Notes: generated by a model not told the origin, from the sequence alone. Shown: positions 22,944-35,047, counted from the first letter of the stretch. The stretch: 64,000 nucleotides of DNA from Astrocystis sublimbata (GCA_022453515.1 JAJNNY010000085.1:60764-124763), one strand, 5' to 3'. Numbers and translations: made by a program.

Positions 22944-25479
22944 ATGTCGGAAGCCGTGCGGGGTCAACAGCAGTTCGGCAATGCGTCAGTCACCAATGGC
23001 AGTCAATCATTCCAGGGCATTGCCCATGGGGCTCTCTCGATGAACTGTAGGTCGTTTGGCTCACTGGTTTCCGTGCCTGACTACGATCTGCCTTCAGCAA
23101 TCTAATTTATCTTGCTCAGCAACACATAATCACTATGCACCACCACGACCAGACACCCCCCTGAAACCGACAGTCCTCATCCCCTTCAGTCGAGACAAAG
23201 ACTTCGTCAATAGGGACGACATTCTCGACTGTGTTCACGAGCTTAGTGCCACTCAGGCCTCACGAATTGCGCTCGTCGGCCTAGGCGGCGTCGGCAAGTC
23301 GCAGATCGCAATTGAATACGCCTTCCAGATCCGAGACCGATCACCCGACACGTGGGTTTTTTGGGTTCACGCAAGCAACATGTCCCGTTACCAGCAGAGC
23401 TTTCGAGGCATTGCAGACTACCTGAAGCTTGCTGGGCGAGAAGACCCCCAAGCCAATATCTTCCAACTGCTCTACAACTGGCTACTCAGCGAGAAGAGTG
23501 GGAAATGGGTTCTAATCATTGATAATGTTGATGATGCCAGCTTCCTGGTCGAGAGCCCTGCCGACATAAGGGATGGGCAAGCGAATAATCCAGGCAGCCA
23601 CGGTGGAAAACCTCTCGAGCAGTATCTTCCTCATTGTTCACATGGATCAATTCTCATCACGAGCCGAAGCAAGGATACGGCGTTGCAACTTGTCGAATTA
23701 GACAGTATCGTCACCGTCAATCCCATGAGTCAGTCAGAGGCAGTATCCCTCGCAAACAACAAACTAAAGAGTTTACCCAAGAAGGAGGATATTGAGAGCA
23801 TCAGAAGCCTCACTGAGACGCTCGAATACATGCCTCTGGCAATCGTCCAGGCGACAGCCTATATCTTGCGAAGGGAACCTCGCTGCTCTATAGGACAATA
23901 CCTTGAGAGATTTGAGACAAGCGATGGGAAGAAGGCAGGTCTCCTTGACAACACAGGCAAAGAGGAAAAGGCACGCTGGTTACGGCGAGACTATGAAGCT
24001 AAGAATTCAATCATTATCACATGGCAAATATCCTTCGACCATATTCGCAAGATACGACCATCGGCATCCGATCTGCTTTCGCTTATGAGCTTCTGCGATC
24101 GCCAGGGGATTCCTGATAGTCTTATACAGCCTTATATACCTGAACATGATTGCGATCAACACCAACAGCACGCTGCCATTGATAGTAACCACCCGAGCGT
24201 TGACGGTGAATCTACCGATGAAGCGACCGGTTCAGAATTTAGCGTGGATGATCAGTTCCAGGAGGATGTTTCGACTTTGCGTGATTACTCGTTCATTACC
24301 ATTACCGACAATGGGTCGATGTTCGAAATGCACAGATTAGTACAACTTGCAACGCGACGATGGCTTGAAACAAAAGGGCAGCAGGAGAGGTGGAACCATG
24401 AGTTTCTTTATCGTCTCGCCGTACAGTTTCCGCCGGGAGAATACGAGAACTGGGAACAATGTCGGGTGCTCCTCCCGCATGCCAAATCGGCTGCAGCACA
24501 ACGACCAAAGGCCGAAGCGTCGTTAATCGAGTGGGCCTCCGTCCTACATAAAGCCGCGTGGTACCTAAGATATTTGGGTGAACTACAAGCGGCGGAGAAG
24601 ATGGCGGAGGATGGAATGGAAGTACGAATAAGGATTCGTGGAACAAACCACGAAGATACGATTAATAGCATGCATCGTCTGGTGGTCATCTATAATCTAC
24701 AAGGCCGATGGGAGGCAGCAGAAAAGCTGGGTGTGGAAGTGATGGAAGCTTCGAAGCAGAAATTTGGAATGGAGGATGAGTGTACACTAGACTGTATGGC
24801 TGCCTTGGTATCAACATACGTTCTCAAAGGCCAGTGGGAGATGGCAGAGCAGCTAGGAATACAGGTGTTGGAGAGTCGTAAACGGATACTTGGAGAAGAT
24901 CACATGAGCACGGTAACGAGTATGAATGACCTTGTGAAAATATGGTTGGAACAGGGCCGATGGGACGCGGCAGAAGAACCTCAACTCCAGGTGTTAGAGA
25001 TTAGCAAGCGGAAACTTGGAGAGGATCACCCAAATACGCTAGTTACCATGGGTAACCTTGCGAGTATATGGGGGGGACAGGGCCGATTGGAGGCGGCAGA
25101 AGAACTACAACTCCAGGTGTTAGAGACTCACAAGCGGATACTTGGAGAGGATCATCCAGAAACGCTGGCTAGCATGAATAACCTTGCTGTTACATGGAGG
25201 CAACAGGGCCGATGGCACGTAGCAGAAATCCTAGGAAAAGAAGTATTCGAGGCCCGTAAACAGAAACTCGGAATCGATCACCCGGACACGTTATTGGGTA
25301 TGAATAATCTATCTCATATGTTCGCTCGACAGGGCCGATATTCAGAAGCTCTCGAGTTGATGCGGCCATGTATGCCGATGGCGAAAAAGGTCTTCGGGCC
25401 TCAGCATCGGTGGTACCTTGTGTTTGAAAGAAACTTGGAATATTACGAAGGGTATAGGAAGGTTAATGCTTCTGGTTAA
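22944..25479 (+). CDS. NB-ARC/TPR NLR (STAND) receptor with N-terminal FG...QG motif
   Basis: Exons 22944..23046 and 23120..25479 give 820 codons in frame; the start at 22944 is chosen because the 73-nt intron (GTAGGT donor, TCTAAT branch, CTCAG acceptor) fuses it correctly to the linker HYAPPRPDTPLKP. Residues 9-25 (QQFGNASVTNGSQSFQG) form a short motif shared with the divergent HeLo-like gene. The NB-ARC domain follows: P-loop GLGGVGKS at 88-95, Walker B-like KWVLIIDNVDD, then SILITSRSK and a winged-helix region ending MFEMHRLVQLATRRWLE. The C-terminal third has about seven 42-residue TPR units of kinesin-light-chain type (RWEAAEKLGVEVMEASKQK..., GEDHPNTL). The architecture is that of a fungal NLR that senses a ligand through its repeats and signals through its N-terminus. 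The ligand is unknown. Confidence 0.9.
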
Positions 25480-27396
25480 CTAACAGTTGAACAATCTTGT
25501 TAATCGAATGAATAGACATCTGTTCTCTAGTTGACTTCAACCGATTACACCATCTAAGCTCCAGATCCCGAGTTCATCTAAGGACAGAGTGAAACGAGCA
25601 CCGAGTTCGCTGGAGGCCATTATCATAGGTGATAACATGGGCTCGTATGTAGTATCATAAAGCTACGCGCTAACATGTTAGAGGGTTGGAACTCTGAACT
25701 CGAAACCGAGCAGAACTGCTGGCCGTATGCCTGGATCCAGTTTGAATCCCATCTTGTGGTATGTGCTTCAGTTTATAGAGGCGGACGAAGGCGACGAAGT
25801 TACTGGCTGCCATTTGTGGTGCTCGTCGCCGGAGTGTCTTTCCCTAGGAGGTGGGTGGTACGTCAGTTGTGCGCCGGTGACAGCTGTGGTAGCACGGTGA
25901 CACAGCAGTGATATAACGACGGGGACATTGATTGAGAGCATCGAATGACCAGTTTGCGTACTCAATGACAAGCAATGAGGCAAACTCGAAACCGTAGGAT
26001 ATGTGGCTCTGTGAGCTGTCGATGAGTTTGGTTTTAGATGACGGCCTTGTTATGTTTTCTTGCGCCTTTGTCCGGTACTAATCGAATTCCGACAAGATGG
26101 CGAATCTTCCCAACTGTGCACGGCTCTTCGGGTGAACTCGAGGCATCCAGCTTGTTCGGCCCCGTAATGTTCGCTCGTGACTCATCCGTAGCGCTAGATG
26201 ACAATTATTCGACCGGAGTGGCAACTCACAAGGGAGATAGAGAGACCGAGCCGTTCACAAATGCCACGATGCTTGTTTGCCACATGATGGGCTTATTGAT
26301 GTTGATATTAGTACACATGAAGAGAGTTTGGTAAGAACTTCGGAGACGTAGGCCAAGAGTAGATAGGAAGATCATCTCATCGGGGGGTGACACTGCGTGG
26401 CGATGCCATGCAGTGGGATGCCTCGACCATCACACAGGAGTTGAGCGCTCACCTCTTGTACAAAGGGTATGGTGCTCGGTCGCCTCATCGTGGGCCGTGG
26501 CTCGCTCTGATTAGTCCTTGACCGAGGTCAAGGGGCAGTGTAGCACTAACCTTTGACTTCTCGCCGTCATTAGCAGAGTGAAGAGTAAGAACAGCATCTC
26601 AGAGGTGGAAATACTATTTGACATATTATGTGTCTTCATATTGAATGAAAAGATGGTGGTCTAGATAATTTCGGTTATGAGCGGTTAAGCAAACCCGACC
26701 GATCGCTCTCGTATCCCCGTCCACAACCTCAATCTCATCAGTAGTTGCATCCCTCACTACTTGAAACGGCAGCACCGCTACACACGATTCCCATCAATCC
26801 ACATGGTATCGCCGCTCATTTCTCCCTTCACCGACATTGAGGCTGCGCAGACGCGCATACTCACACATACGTGTATACGGCCGCGTCCAACCGCCTGCTC
26901 CTAGCTAGACTACATGCTCTATGAGGATGAGTGCCTCGTCGCGCAAAGTGAACGATCGATCGGCAGGCGAAGTACATATTCAACAATAGCCCCAGCGCAG
27001 GAATTCGCCTCCCTGGTCTTGTACCACGATGTTCGCAAATTATCGAGTAAGCTTCGGTGAGCAGCATTCACTGATCACCATTGGGTTATGCCTGTGTTGG
27101 CGTATTGAGCGCCACCATCCATACCCACAGACACCGTCCTCTCCAGTTGCGTGAAAGGAAACCACTTCCTCATTCACACCGGCCTTCGACTTCAGCAAAA
27201 TGATAACAGTCCTGCATCTCCCCTTCCGCCGAAGTGTCCTGCTTATTCTAGAACCCATCTTTAACGACCCAGACGAAGTTGGAGCTCTAGATAGGTATAA
27301 ATAGTACGGTTTCCTGCTCATCTTTCTGCTTACTATTCTCACACTTTCAGCATCTAGCTATTACCACCAACTTGGCAGGGAACTTGTTAGGTAGTG
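25480..27396. other. Intergenic region, no supported gene
   Basis: About 1.9 kb between the NLR and the sugar transporter. Frames at 25675-25911 and 26038-26334 lack domains and start context. Confidence 0.45.
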
Positions 27397-29374
27397 ATGT
27401 ATCAGGTTCGGAACATCTACCTGATCTGCGGCTTTGCCGCGATCGGTAAGTCATTTGCATCATGTTCAGCGACGCATTTTCATAGTTCGGATGCTCAAGC
27501 GATGATCCAGAAGTGGCTGACGATGAGTATGTGAATAGGCGGCGGTCTCTTCGGCTTTGACATCAGCTCGATGAGCGGTGTCCTCGGCACCAACGCCTAT
27601 AAGAACTACTTCGGTAGCCCTGTGTCTTACCGACAGGGTGGCATCACAGCTTCGATGCCTGCTGGATCCCTCATCGGTAAGTGAGCTAAGGAAAAGTTGG
27701 GTTTGGAATACAAACGCTAACAATAGGCTAGGCTCCCTTGTGAGTTCTTTCATCGCTGATCGCTTCTCGCGCAAGGTGGCTATCCAGTTTTCGTGTATTC
27801 TGTGGATCATCGGTTCGACGTAAGTCAACGCATACTTGCATCAATAAATGTGACTTGAAACGTTGCGCAATCTCCGCTTCCTCTCACTCGCTCAAAAGAA
27901 ACGAACTGACAAAAATGCTGATGTCAAAAGCATTCAATGCGCCTCCGTCAATGTCGGCATGCTCTGCGCTGGGCGCATAATCGCCGGCCTCTGCGTCGGC
28001 ATCGCCTCCTCGGTCGTGCCGGTATACCAGTCCGAGATCGCGCCCAAAGAGATCCGCGGGCGCGTCGTCTCGTTCCAACAATGGGCCATCACATGGGGTA
28101 TTCTCATTCAGTACTTTATTCAGTACGGAGCAGCACAGATCGGCGGCGGGCCAAACGATCCTAACCAACCTCCGGCCGCATTTCGCATTCCTTGGGGTAT
28201 CCAGATTGTGCCTGCGCTGGTGCTTTTTATAGGGATGTTCTTCTGCCCATATAGCCCGAGGTGGCTGGCAAGTAAAGATAGATGGGACGAGACGTTGCAG
28301 GTCCTGGCGATGCTGCATGGGAATGGGGACGATACGCACCCGAAGGTCCTCGCCCAATATCGAGAGATTCAAAGGGCGTTGAGGTTCGAGAGGGAGGAGG
28401 CGAGCTCGAGCTTCAAGGCGCTTGTGCAGCCGAGGATCTTCAAACGAGTTATTCTGGGTATGAGTATTCAGATGTGGTCGCAGGTACGTTGTGTCGCTTT
28501 GCTCATACAAATAACCCTTGCTTGTGTGGATTTCGGCTTACTGAACTGACCTACAACGCAGCTCTGTGGAATGAACATCATGATGTACTACATCGTCTAC
28601 ATCATGGAAGGCGCTCAGATCGCATCACCACTGACGACCGCAGTCATCCAATACGTCATCAACGTTGTTCTGACTCTTCCGGCTATCTTGTACCTCGATA
28701 CGTTCGGTCGCCGCCCTGCTTTGATTATCGGTGCTTTTCTCATGATGATATTCCTATTCACTTCAGGTAAGTTCGTCCATGGCCGAGAATGAGCTGCGCT
28801 GGAGAACTTCACTGACAAAATTGATGAAGGAAGTCTGCAAGCCACATACGGGCAACCAAACGACGGCACAGGTAGCAAAGACATTACTTGGATCGTGAAG
28901 GACAACCCGCCCGTATCGAAAGGTATTGTAGCCGCCTCGTACCTCTTCGTCGCCACATTTGCAACGACATGGGGCCCTACATCCTGGACGTATCCCGCAG
29001 AGATATTCCCTTCTAGGGTGCGCGCGAAAGCCGTCTCACTAGCGACGGCGGCGAACTGGTTCTGGAACATGATCCTTGCCTTTGCCGTACCTCCCCTGCT
29101 GTGGTCCATCAACTGGAAGATGTACCTGATCTTCGCTGCGTTCAATGGCGCGGCGTGCATCCATATGTTTCTCGCTGCCCCGGAGACGAAGGAGTACACG
29201 CTTGAAGAGATGGACGAGGTCTTTGACGAAGGACGTCCTGCATGGAGAGCGCATAGGAATACGAATAAGCTTGATGGGTTGACGAGGGAGATCGAGATGG
29301 GTAATGTTAAGGTTCGGGGCGCTAGTCACGACGGGGAGAGTCAGACGGCCGAGAGCGTCGAGAAGACTCATTGA
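27397..29374 (+). CDS. MFS sugar transporter
   Basis: Major facilitator superfamily, sugar porter family; expected at the plasma membrane, moving hexoses or related sugars with protons. Six exons (27397..27445, 27539..27676, 27732..27819, 27931..28483, 28562..28766, 28830..29374) join to 525 codons without a break. Signature elements in order: GGGLFGFDISSMSGV in helix 1, GSLIGSLVSSFIADRFSRK, the ASSVVPVYQSEIAPKEIRGR loop, PYSPRWLASKDR in place of the usual PESPRWL, LCGMNIMMYYIVYIM in helix 7, DTFGRRPALI, TWGPTSWTYPAEIFPSRVRAK, and PETKEYTLEEMDEVFD after helix 12. Twelve spans are expected from the family and the hydrophobic pattern agrees. The substrate cannot be inferred. No obvious cluster partner next to it. 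Confidence 0.93.
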
Positions 29375-29802
29375 TCGTAGTCGTCTAGACTCTTGACACG
29401 AAAGCTTGCTGGAAAGATAAGGCACTAGTGATGAGATTGAACTTGTCAGTAATGTTGGAGCAAGTGTCTGTAGGTCAGATTGAAACAGCATGAATTGAGG
29501 TTTTGGGAACGCAGGAACACTTCAGGACATCGAAGCAGGACGGTTGCAGGTCAACACGTTGTATGGCACCAACTTGGAACGTTATGGGTTAAACAGAGTG
29601 ACATAATTTTAGACAACTAGTTAGGACGTTCACCTCCCATTACATGGTCCAGCTTTATCATGAATATTTCCCGACCTAGTCGTTCATGCATGATTCTTGC
29701 GCACGACCGTCGCAGTTGTCGCTGTCGCATTTGCTGTCAATGAAGGTGATGATCCTCACGTGGCATTACTCGGACGCCCCCCAACTTCGGCCGCCGACGA
29801 GC

Positions 29803-30627
29803 TCAAAAAATGTCCTCCAGCATCTTGATGATATTTCGATTACCCCCTTCCCGTGCGGCCCACAGGCACGAGCGACCCAGCTCATCTTGGGAATACACAC
29901 AGGCACCCTGTTCCACCAGGTATCTCGCAGTCTCCTCCTGGCCCTTCAAAGCAGCCCGGTGCAGCGCAGTGCCCATTCCCACAACCTCATACTCTTCGTA
30001 GTCTTGGGGCCACCACGGCCAATTGTGCTCAAGATCAGGACCATGCGCAGCCTCCACGAGCAGCTTCAAGGCCTCGAGGTTGCCGGTCTCGGCGGCGGCG
30101 ATGTGGGCGCTTTCTTCGTATTGAGTCCAACCATACTGCAACATATATCGGATGATGTCGGATTTGGGGCAGGGTCCCGCGACGGCCAGCACAGCTGCTT
30201 CGTAGCCCCTATAGTCATGTGTCTGGTTGGGGTTGACGCCGGCCTGGAGCACGACGCGTGCGAGTTCGACGTTGCCGTAGTAGGCCGCGATACTGAGTGC
30301 GTCGCCTAAGTCGCTGTGATGCTTGCTGATGTCGACACCGTGCGCGATCATGACATTGAAGATTTCCGGCGACCGTGAGAAGCAGGCTTCATCGTAGAGA
30401 TTGTTGTTGTACACGTCAGGGCCCATTTGGAACCTGGAGCGAAAGCACCAGTCGAGGATGTGCGGCACGCCATGTCGTGCAGAGAGCAGTGCGATGTATT
30501 GAAGGAGGGTGTCATCTCCCATCTGCATCTGCAGGTCGTACCGGTAAGTCGCAAGGAAGATCCTGATACCTTCCAGGTTCCCTGTGGCGATGGCAAACCT
30601 AAGTCTGTCTGCAATGGAGGGAGGCAT
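29803..30627 (-). CDS. Ankyrin-repeat protein (274 aa)
   Basis: Intronless 274-residue protein starting MPPSIADRLRFAIATGNLEG. Ankyrin-type units run through its length: GDALSIAAYYGNVELARVVLQAGVNPNQ, SAHIAAAETGNLEALKLLVEAAHG and TALHRAALKGQEETARYLVEQGA are clear, with weaker ones before and after. No other domain, signal peptide or membrane span. Probably a cytosolic protein-interaction module. It is unlike the larger Clr5-ankyrin protein in the window. The 3' ends of this gene and the MFS transporter face each other with 428 bp between them. Confidence 0.85.
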   Translation of the reverse strand: MPPSIADRLRFAIATGNLEGIRIFLATYRYDLQMQMGDDTLLQYIALLSARHGVPHILDWCFRSRFQMGPDVYNNNLYDEACFSRSPEIFNVMIAHGVDISKHHSDLGDALSIAAYYGNVELARVVLQAGVNPNQTHDYRGYEAAVLAVAGPCPKSDIIRYMLQYGWTQYEESAHIAAAETGNLEALKLLVEAAHGPDLEHNWPWWPQDYEEYEVVGMGTALHRAALKGQEETARYLVEQGACVYSQDELGRSCLWAAREGGNRNIIKMLEDIF

Positions 30628-32343
30628 CTTGATAAGGCGAGAAAGGAGTGCTCGAAAGTCGCGCCTTAATGAACGTGGGTGTCAAATTGATGTGTGAAAT
30701 TGAATCGTATAAGTGTGGATGCTCACACAGAAGTGTAAAGTTCCATGAGTTTGTTGTTCAGGAGAGTAACTATTTCTACTACATAGGAGCTGGGAAGACC
30801 TGCTTATATATACGACAAACAGCCCAATGCCCCAAAAGCAAGGTCAGTCCCATTCACTAGCTCTCGTTTACTGAGTCTCTTTCGCTGGAACCAGGAATTG
30901 GCTGATCTCAAGCATTCACCGGCCATTGGGTTAGCGGTTTAAGCACATGTTATCGGGGGATTACCAATATGGTCTTGTACGTTTCATCTACCAAAGGGTA
31001 AGCATCAGTGAAGTCTATCAAGTTCAATTACGTGCATAAGCTCGAGATTGGATATTCCATTGTTGGTGTTTGGGTTCTGAGAGTCTCAGTGATAATCCAC
31101 ATTCGGCGGTTTCTGGATGACATAGGCCGTGGATCGCCAGGCGACCACCATTGCAACGGATCCCAATGGAGTCTCCAATCGAGCTCGATGTGCATCGACT
31201 TCCAGGAGGTTATCACACTACCAGAAGATTATCGTCTGCCTTCCCAGGTTCCAATATCACGTTGAGAGGATATGGCGAACGAGTATGGAGTCTTTGGGTA
31301 CAGCAGTCCCTCACTTATCGTGAACAGACTTAGTATATGTTTCTCTACTGGCCAACTGAAACACAAGGGTTCGTTTACCTAGGTAGGTACTGTAGATGTG
31401 CAGTCGTTATCGAAAAATGGGAATCTTTGCCTCGTTATTCCGTCTTTTTAGATGACCTTAGTGAATGGCTAGATGGTAGTTGATGTTCTTGGGGACGCTA
31501 ACGATGCTCGCACTGGGCAGCTGAGCAAACAAACCTTGTGCTGGGTATGTCCTGATGAGAATCAAAACCCTGAAGTTGCATATGGCTGTAGTAGTTAGGC
31601 GCCTCCGGTCGGCAGTCCTATTGCATACACATTTTGGCCTGAAATGGGTATATCATAGTGAGCACGGGATTCAACAACCCTTATCGAATGTTCACTGTGA
31701 GTTTTGTTGGTTGTTATGTGGTCAGATGAAATGGCATGGTTTGAATGGGGCATTAAGCTAACAGCTATCGCTTATCGGCCACGAGCCAACCGAGGTTGAA
31801 GTTCACTTATCCTATCCTGGATTGGGGCTGATTTCCTTTGTTCAAGTTCTGGACACGCTTAATAATGAGCTTTGAAGAAATGGTTTACTTTCTTTGGAAG
31901 CTCCACTGAAATCAGAATTCGCTATATAGAGAGTTCTTGATTGCTCACAATTAATCATTCACTCATTGCTATCTGAAATAAATCGCAGGTGTTTACAGGG
32001 GCTCACTTACATCTGCAAGTCGATACCCACACGCCTAAACAGGTACACAGCCACGCCATCGCCCCATTCGGAGAACACTAAGATGCAGGTTAGGTGAGGT
32101 TCCGCAGGGGTTCGTTGGGAGCCCAAGGTACGCTAGATTCAGATGACGTCTAGGTGGTCCAGGGTGCCACGATCGGCTCCGGCTATGCTGTACATTAGGC
32201 TGACAGGAGGACACTTTCACGGCTTCTCCAATCTGTCGGGTTTCTACTTATATATACCCGCACGGGGCTTGCCGGTGTTGCTTGTAAACTGAAACTATCT
32301 CCAGTCCCGAACGAACCATCGCAGCGGTCTACGGTAATCAACC
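30628..32343. other. Intergenic region between divergent genes
   Basis: About 1.7 kb; it must contain the promoters of the ankyrin and arrestin-like genes. A TATA-like site is noted separately. Short frames at 31008-31333 and 31555-31761 have no support. Confidence 0.45.
32248..32259 (+). promoter_or_regulatory. TATA-like element of arrestin-like gene
   Basis: CTTATATATACC lies about 85 bp before the start codon at 32344, a normal distance for a fungal TATA box plus short leader. Sequence evidence only. Confidence 0.4.
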
Positions 32344-33621
32344 ATGTCGGTCGGCACGCTCCATGCCAATATCCTCTTCAGTGAGCCTGGGAAGATACAC
32401 TGTGGCAGTAGTGATCCTGTCCTGGGCCATGTCAGCATAAGATATCAACCGTCGCAGAGGAATCCCGGCGCCGAACTTTTCGGACCGCTTCAGGTCATGG
32501 TATACCTCCACGGACGCGCCAAGACGAAGATCTGGAAGTCAAACGGCCAAAGCACCAGCATCTACCGCGGGCGAGCAGCATTGTTTGCGCGAAAGGCGCT
32601 CGTGTACGATGACTCTTTCAAAGCACAGCCCGGCGAAGAGGGCGTCTTCCCTTTCAGCTTGACCTTCCCTGAACTCACTGATGGTACGGACCTCGACGAC
32701 TTTGACGATGCAGACCCAAGATTCGTATGTCAGCGGAGACAGCCGCTGCCGCCAAGCTTCCAAAGCGACTACCGTGGTTTCGCGCACCACTATGAGTCTT
32801 TCGTCGAGTACCGTGTTGGGGTTGATGTGATCATGCCTCAATTGCGCGTGGATGTGATCAAGCCAGACCGGTACCAAGAACCACTTGTCCGATATGAGCG
32901 CCCACGAATGTCGCAACCCACGCAAGCTGCACCTCTCAATTGGCGCGGTTACGTCTCGGTGAAGAATGAGCTGCTCTTACCAGAGGAAGACCGACCGTCT
33001 GGGTTCAGACAGAAGACCAAGGCTTTTCTGGGCGCAGCCAACTTTCCCACATATGCCTTCGACTGGGTCTGCTTGGCGCCTCAGATTTTCCACCTGGGAC
33101 AGCCAGCCGCCTTCGAAGTGCAGATCAAGCCTCGCGAGAAGGAGTGCACAGCGCCTCTGGTCCCCGAGGTCCGGCTGAGCTATTTCCAGATTGAGATTGA
33201 GGCCCGCACGCAAGTACGGGCGGACCGGACGATATTCAGAAACCCAGAGTCCGAGGGAACCTACTCGATAGGGCAGATGGCAGGCGTCATCGACAGCCCG
33301 CAGCCGTTCTCGAAAGCCAACGAGTACACCAAGATCGTCAACATGCCGCCTATTGCTGGTCCGAGCTCGAGCTTCGCAACGTACAACATCTCGCACAGAC
33401 ACGGCATCAAGCTCATGCTCGCTTTTCAAGTCACCGACAAGCCGAAGCAGTTTCGCAGAGAATATGCGATCGCGATCCATCCCCCGCTTGAGATGCCTGC
33501 TGCGCCCGAGCCCGCGATAGCAGGGCCGTCTTCGGCGGCGCAAGATACGACGGACGCGGAACCTTTGCCGCAATACGAGCCTCCGCCCTCGTATGAGAAA
33601 GCCCCAGCAGGCGATGATTAG
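32344..33621 (+). CDS. Alpha-arrestin-like adaptor protein
   Basis: Intronless, 425 residues. The N-terminal half matches an arrestin-like N domain (LHANILFSEPGKIHCGSSDPVLGHVSIRY, then LQVMVYLHGRAKTKIW and FPFSLTFPE), and the second half resembles an arrestin C domain (PAAFEVQIKPRE...VPEVRLSYFQIEIEARTQVRA). The C-terminal tail is Pro-rich and ends EPLPQYEPPPSYEKA: PPSY is a PPxY motif and LPQY a variant. PPxY motifs bind WW domains of Rsp5/Nedd4 ubiquitin ligases, so the protein probably recruits that ligase to membrane transporters for endocytosis. That role follows from the family; the target is unknown. Shorter than ART proteins such as those of yeast, closer to the small fungal arrestin-like group. 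Confidence 0.85.
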   Translation: MSVGTLHANILFSEPGKIHCGSSDPVLGHVSIRYQPSQRNPGAELFGPLQVMVYLHGRAKTKIWKSNGQSTSIYRGRAALFARKALVYDDSFKAQPGEEGVFPFSLTFPELTDGTDLDDFDDADPRFVCQRRQPLPPSFQSDYRGFAHHYESFVEYRVGVDVIMPQLRVDVIKPDRYQEPLVRYERPRMSQPTQAAPLNWRGYVSVKNELLLPEEDRPSGFRQKTKAFLGAANFPTYAFDWVCLAPQIFHLGQPAAFEVQIKPREKECTAPLVPEVRLSYFQIEIEARTQVRADRTIFRNPESEGTYSIGQMAGVIDSPQPFSKANEYTKIVNMPPIAGPSSSFATYNISHRHGIKLMLAFQVTDKPKQFRREYAIAIHPPLEMPAAPEPAIAGPSSAAQDTTDAEPLPQYEPPPSYEKAPAGDD

Positions 33622-35047
33622 GATTGTTACAGGCTTGGTAACATTGACATCCCTTGTCTCACAAGTCTTTGATTGCAGGGCGGTGTTGGGTCACGAGGGT
33701 GTTACGAGTGAGCTTGCTGAATTTTGTGGTACATATTGAGCCCATGTGCCATCTGGTCGTCAGCTATTTTATTCTCATTTTTTGTAGTTTGATACCCCAT
33801 ACTACTGACGACTTATTACATACATCAACTAAATGCAAAAATTGTTGACATCTATTGAATGAAATGTAGTCGTATTCACTGGTACCAAAATTCGAATGCT
33901 GAAACACTCACTCTGCTGCAATGCCAAGGAACCCTAACATTCTGCATCCCTAGGTGCGGGTGTTTGCAGATGTACCGTCTCAGAAGGGGAGATTGAGAGT
34001 GAATTGTGTCACCGTCACACATGAATCAGCGCATGTATGTTACTGGCCTGTGTGTTCTATTTTGAGCCGTCCAGAGTTACATTGTCCCCGGTGCTTTTCA
34101 GCTCTACGTCTGAGGCCCTCCTGATGTCGGTGTCATAGTATCGCAAAGCAGTAATTTCTTCACCTAAATATTTGCAGAACGACGTGGTCGTCTCGCACAG
34201 GGGTGTCGGTACACCGAGGAGCAGGTTCTGTAGCCACCCGCTGCTGTCCTTGTACACCTGCCAGTAAGATTGGCAGTTGATTAAGCACAACAGATCATGT
34301 GGTCAGTGTTAGTATCACCGGTGGTTTGGGCATCGCAATGAGGCCTGTAGAACCCCGTGCTGTTGGATTTGAGGTGCACCTGAGCACGTTTCAGAACCAC
34401 CTGTGCATGTTGTGTCTAGAGCCCAAATGCGTCATTGAATTTCAGATGTTTGGCATGGTTGTGTTGGTTAGGGCGCACCTTCTGGGCTAAATCTGGGTTC
34501 GGTTGATAGATGCTGAGGAGTGTTGATGATGCGCTGGTGTTCTTCATGTGTGTGTGTTAGGCCCTAGCATAGGCGATTTGCTATACATCCCCTGCAACTC
34601 CTGCACGTATTGGAATTGTGGCGTCTTAGAGATGCATCAAAGAGGAGATTGCCCACGTGGGTGGGGAGACCTATACCTATACCTAACCCACTGCAACATC
34701 ACTAGACAAAATTTGATCATTCTCATTCATGTAAAGGTAGAAAGCTTGTTTTATGTCTTGGGGATGTTAACGATAGCAGAGTGAACATTAATTCAGGTTC
34801 TCGTAGTTGCACTTAAGGCAACATGATTCAAAACCTATGCTATAAATAGACCCGAGCCCCATGGACCAGACGATATAGTGCTAATCAGTTCAGTAGCAGA
34901 CCAGGTCAGATGTTACAATAGCAGTATATAACAGACACAATAGGTTAAAAAACAGGAAGGGTTTGCAAAAACCAGTAGAATACATCAGTGGTGAATGCCA
35001 TTCGGTGTGAAATGGTACAATCGGAGTTGCTAATAAGAAAGACTTCG
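33622..35047. other. Intergenic region with one doubtful small frame
   Basis: Between the arrestin-like gene and the unknown protein on the other strand. A minus-strand frame at 34057-34290 could be joined by a plausible intron to a short upstream exon (MPKPP), giving about 70 residues with four cysteines' worth of unremarkable sequence, but no domain supports it. Confidence 0.35.

Noticed and set aside
23056..23119. NLR start at 23056
   Set aside because: This start reads through the intron; the spliced start at 22944 gives the motif and a normal linker.
34057..34330. Possible two-exon gene of about 70 residues on the minus strand
   Set aside because: Splice signals are plausible but there is no domain, signal peptide or recognisable relative.
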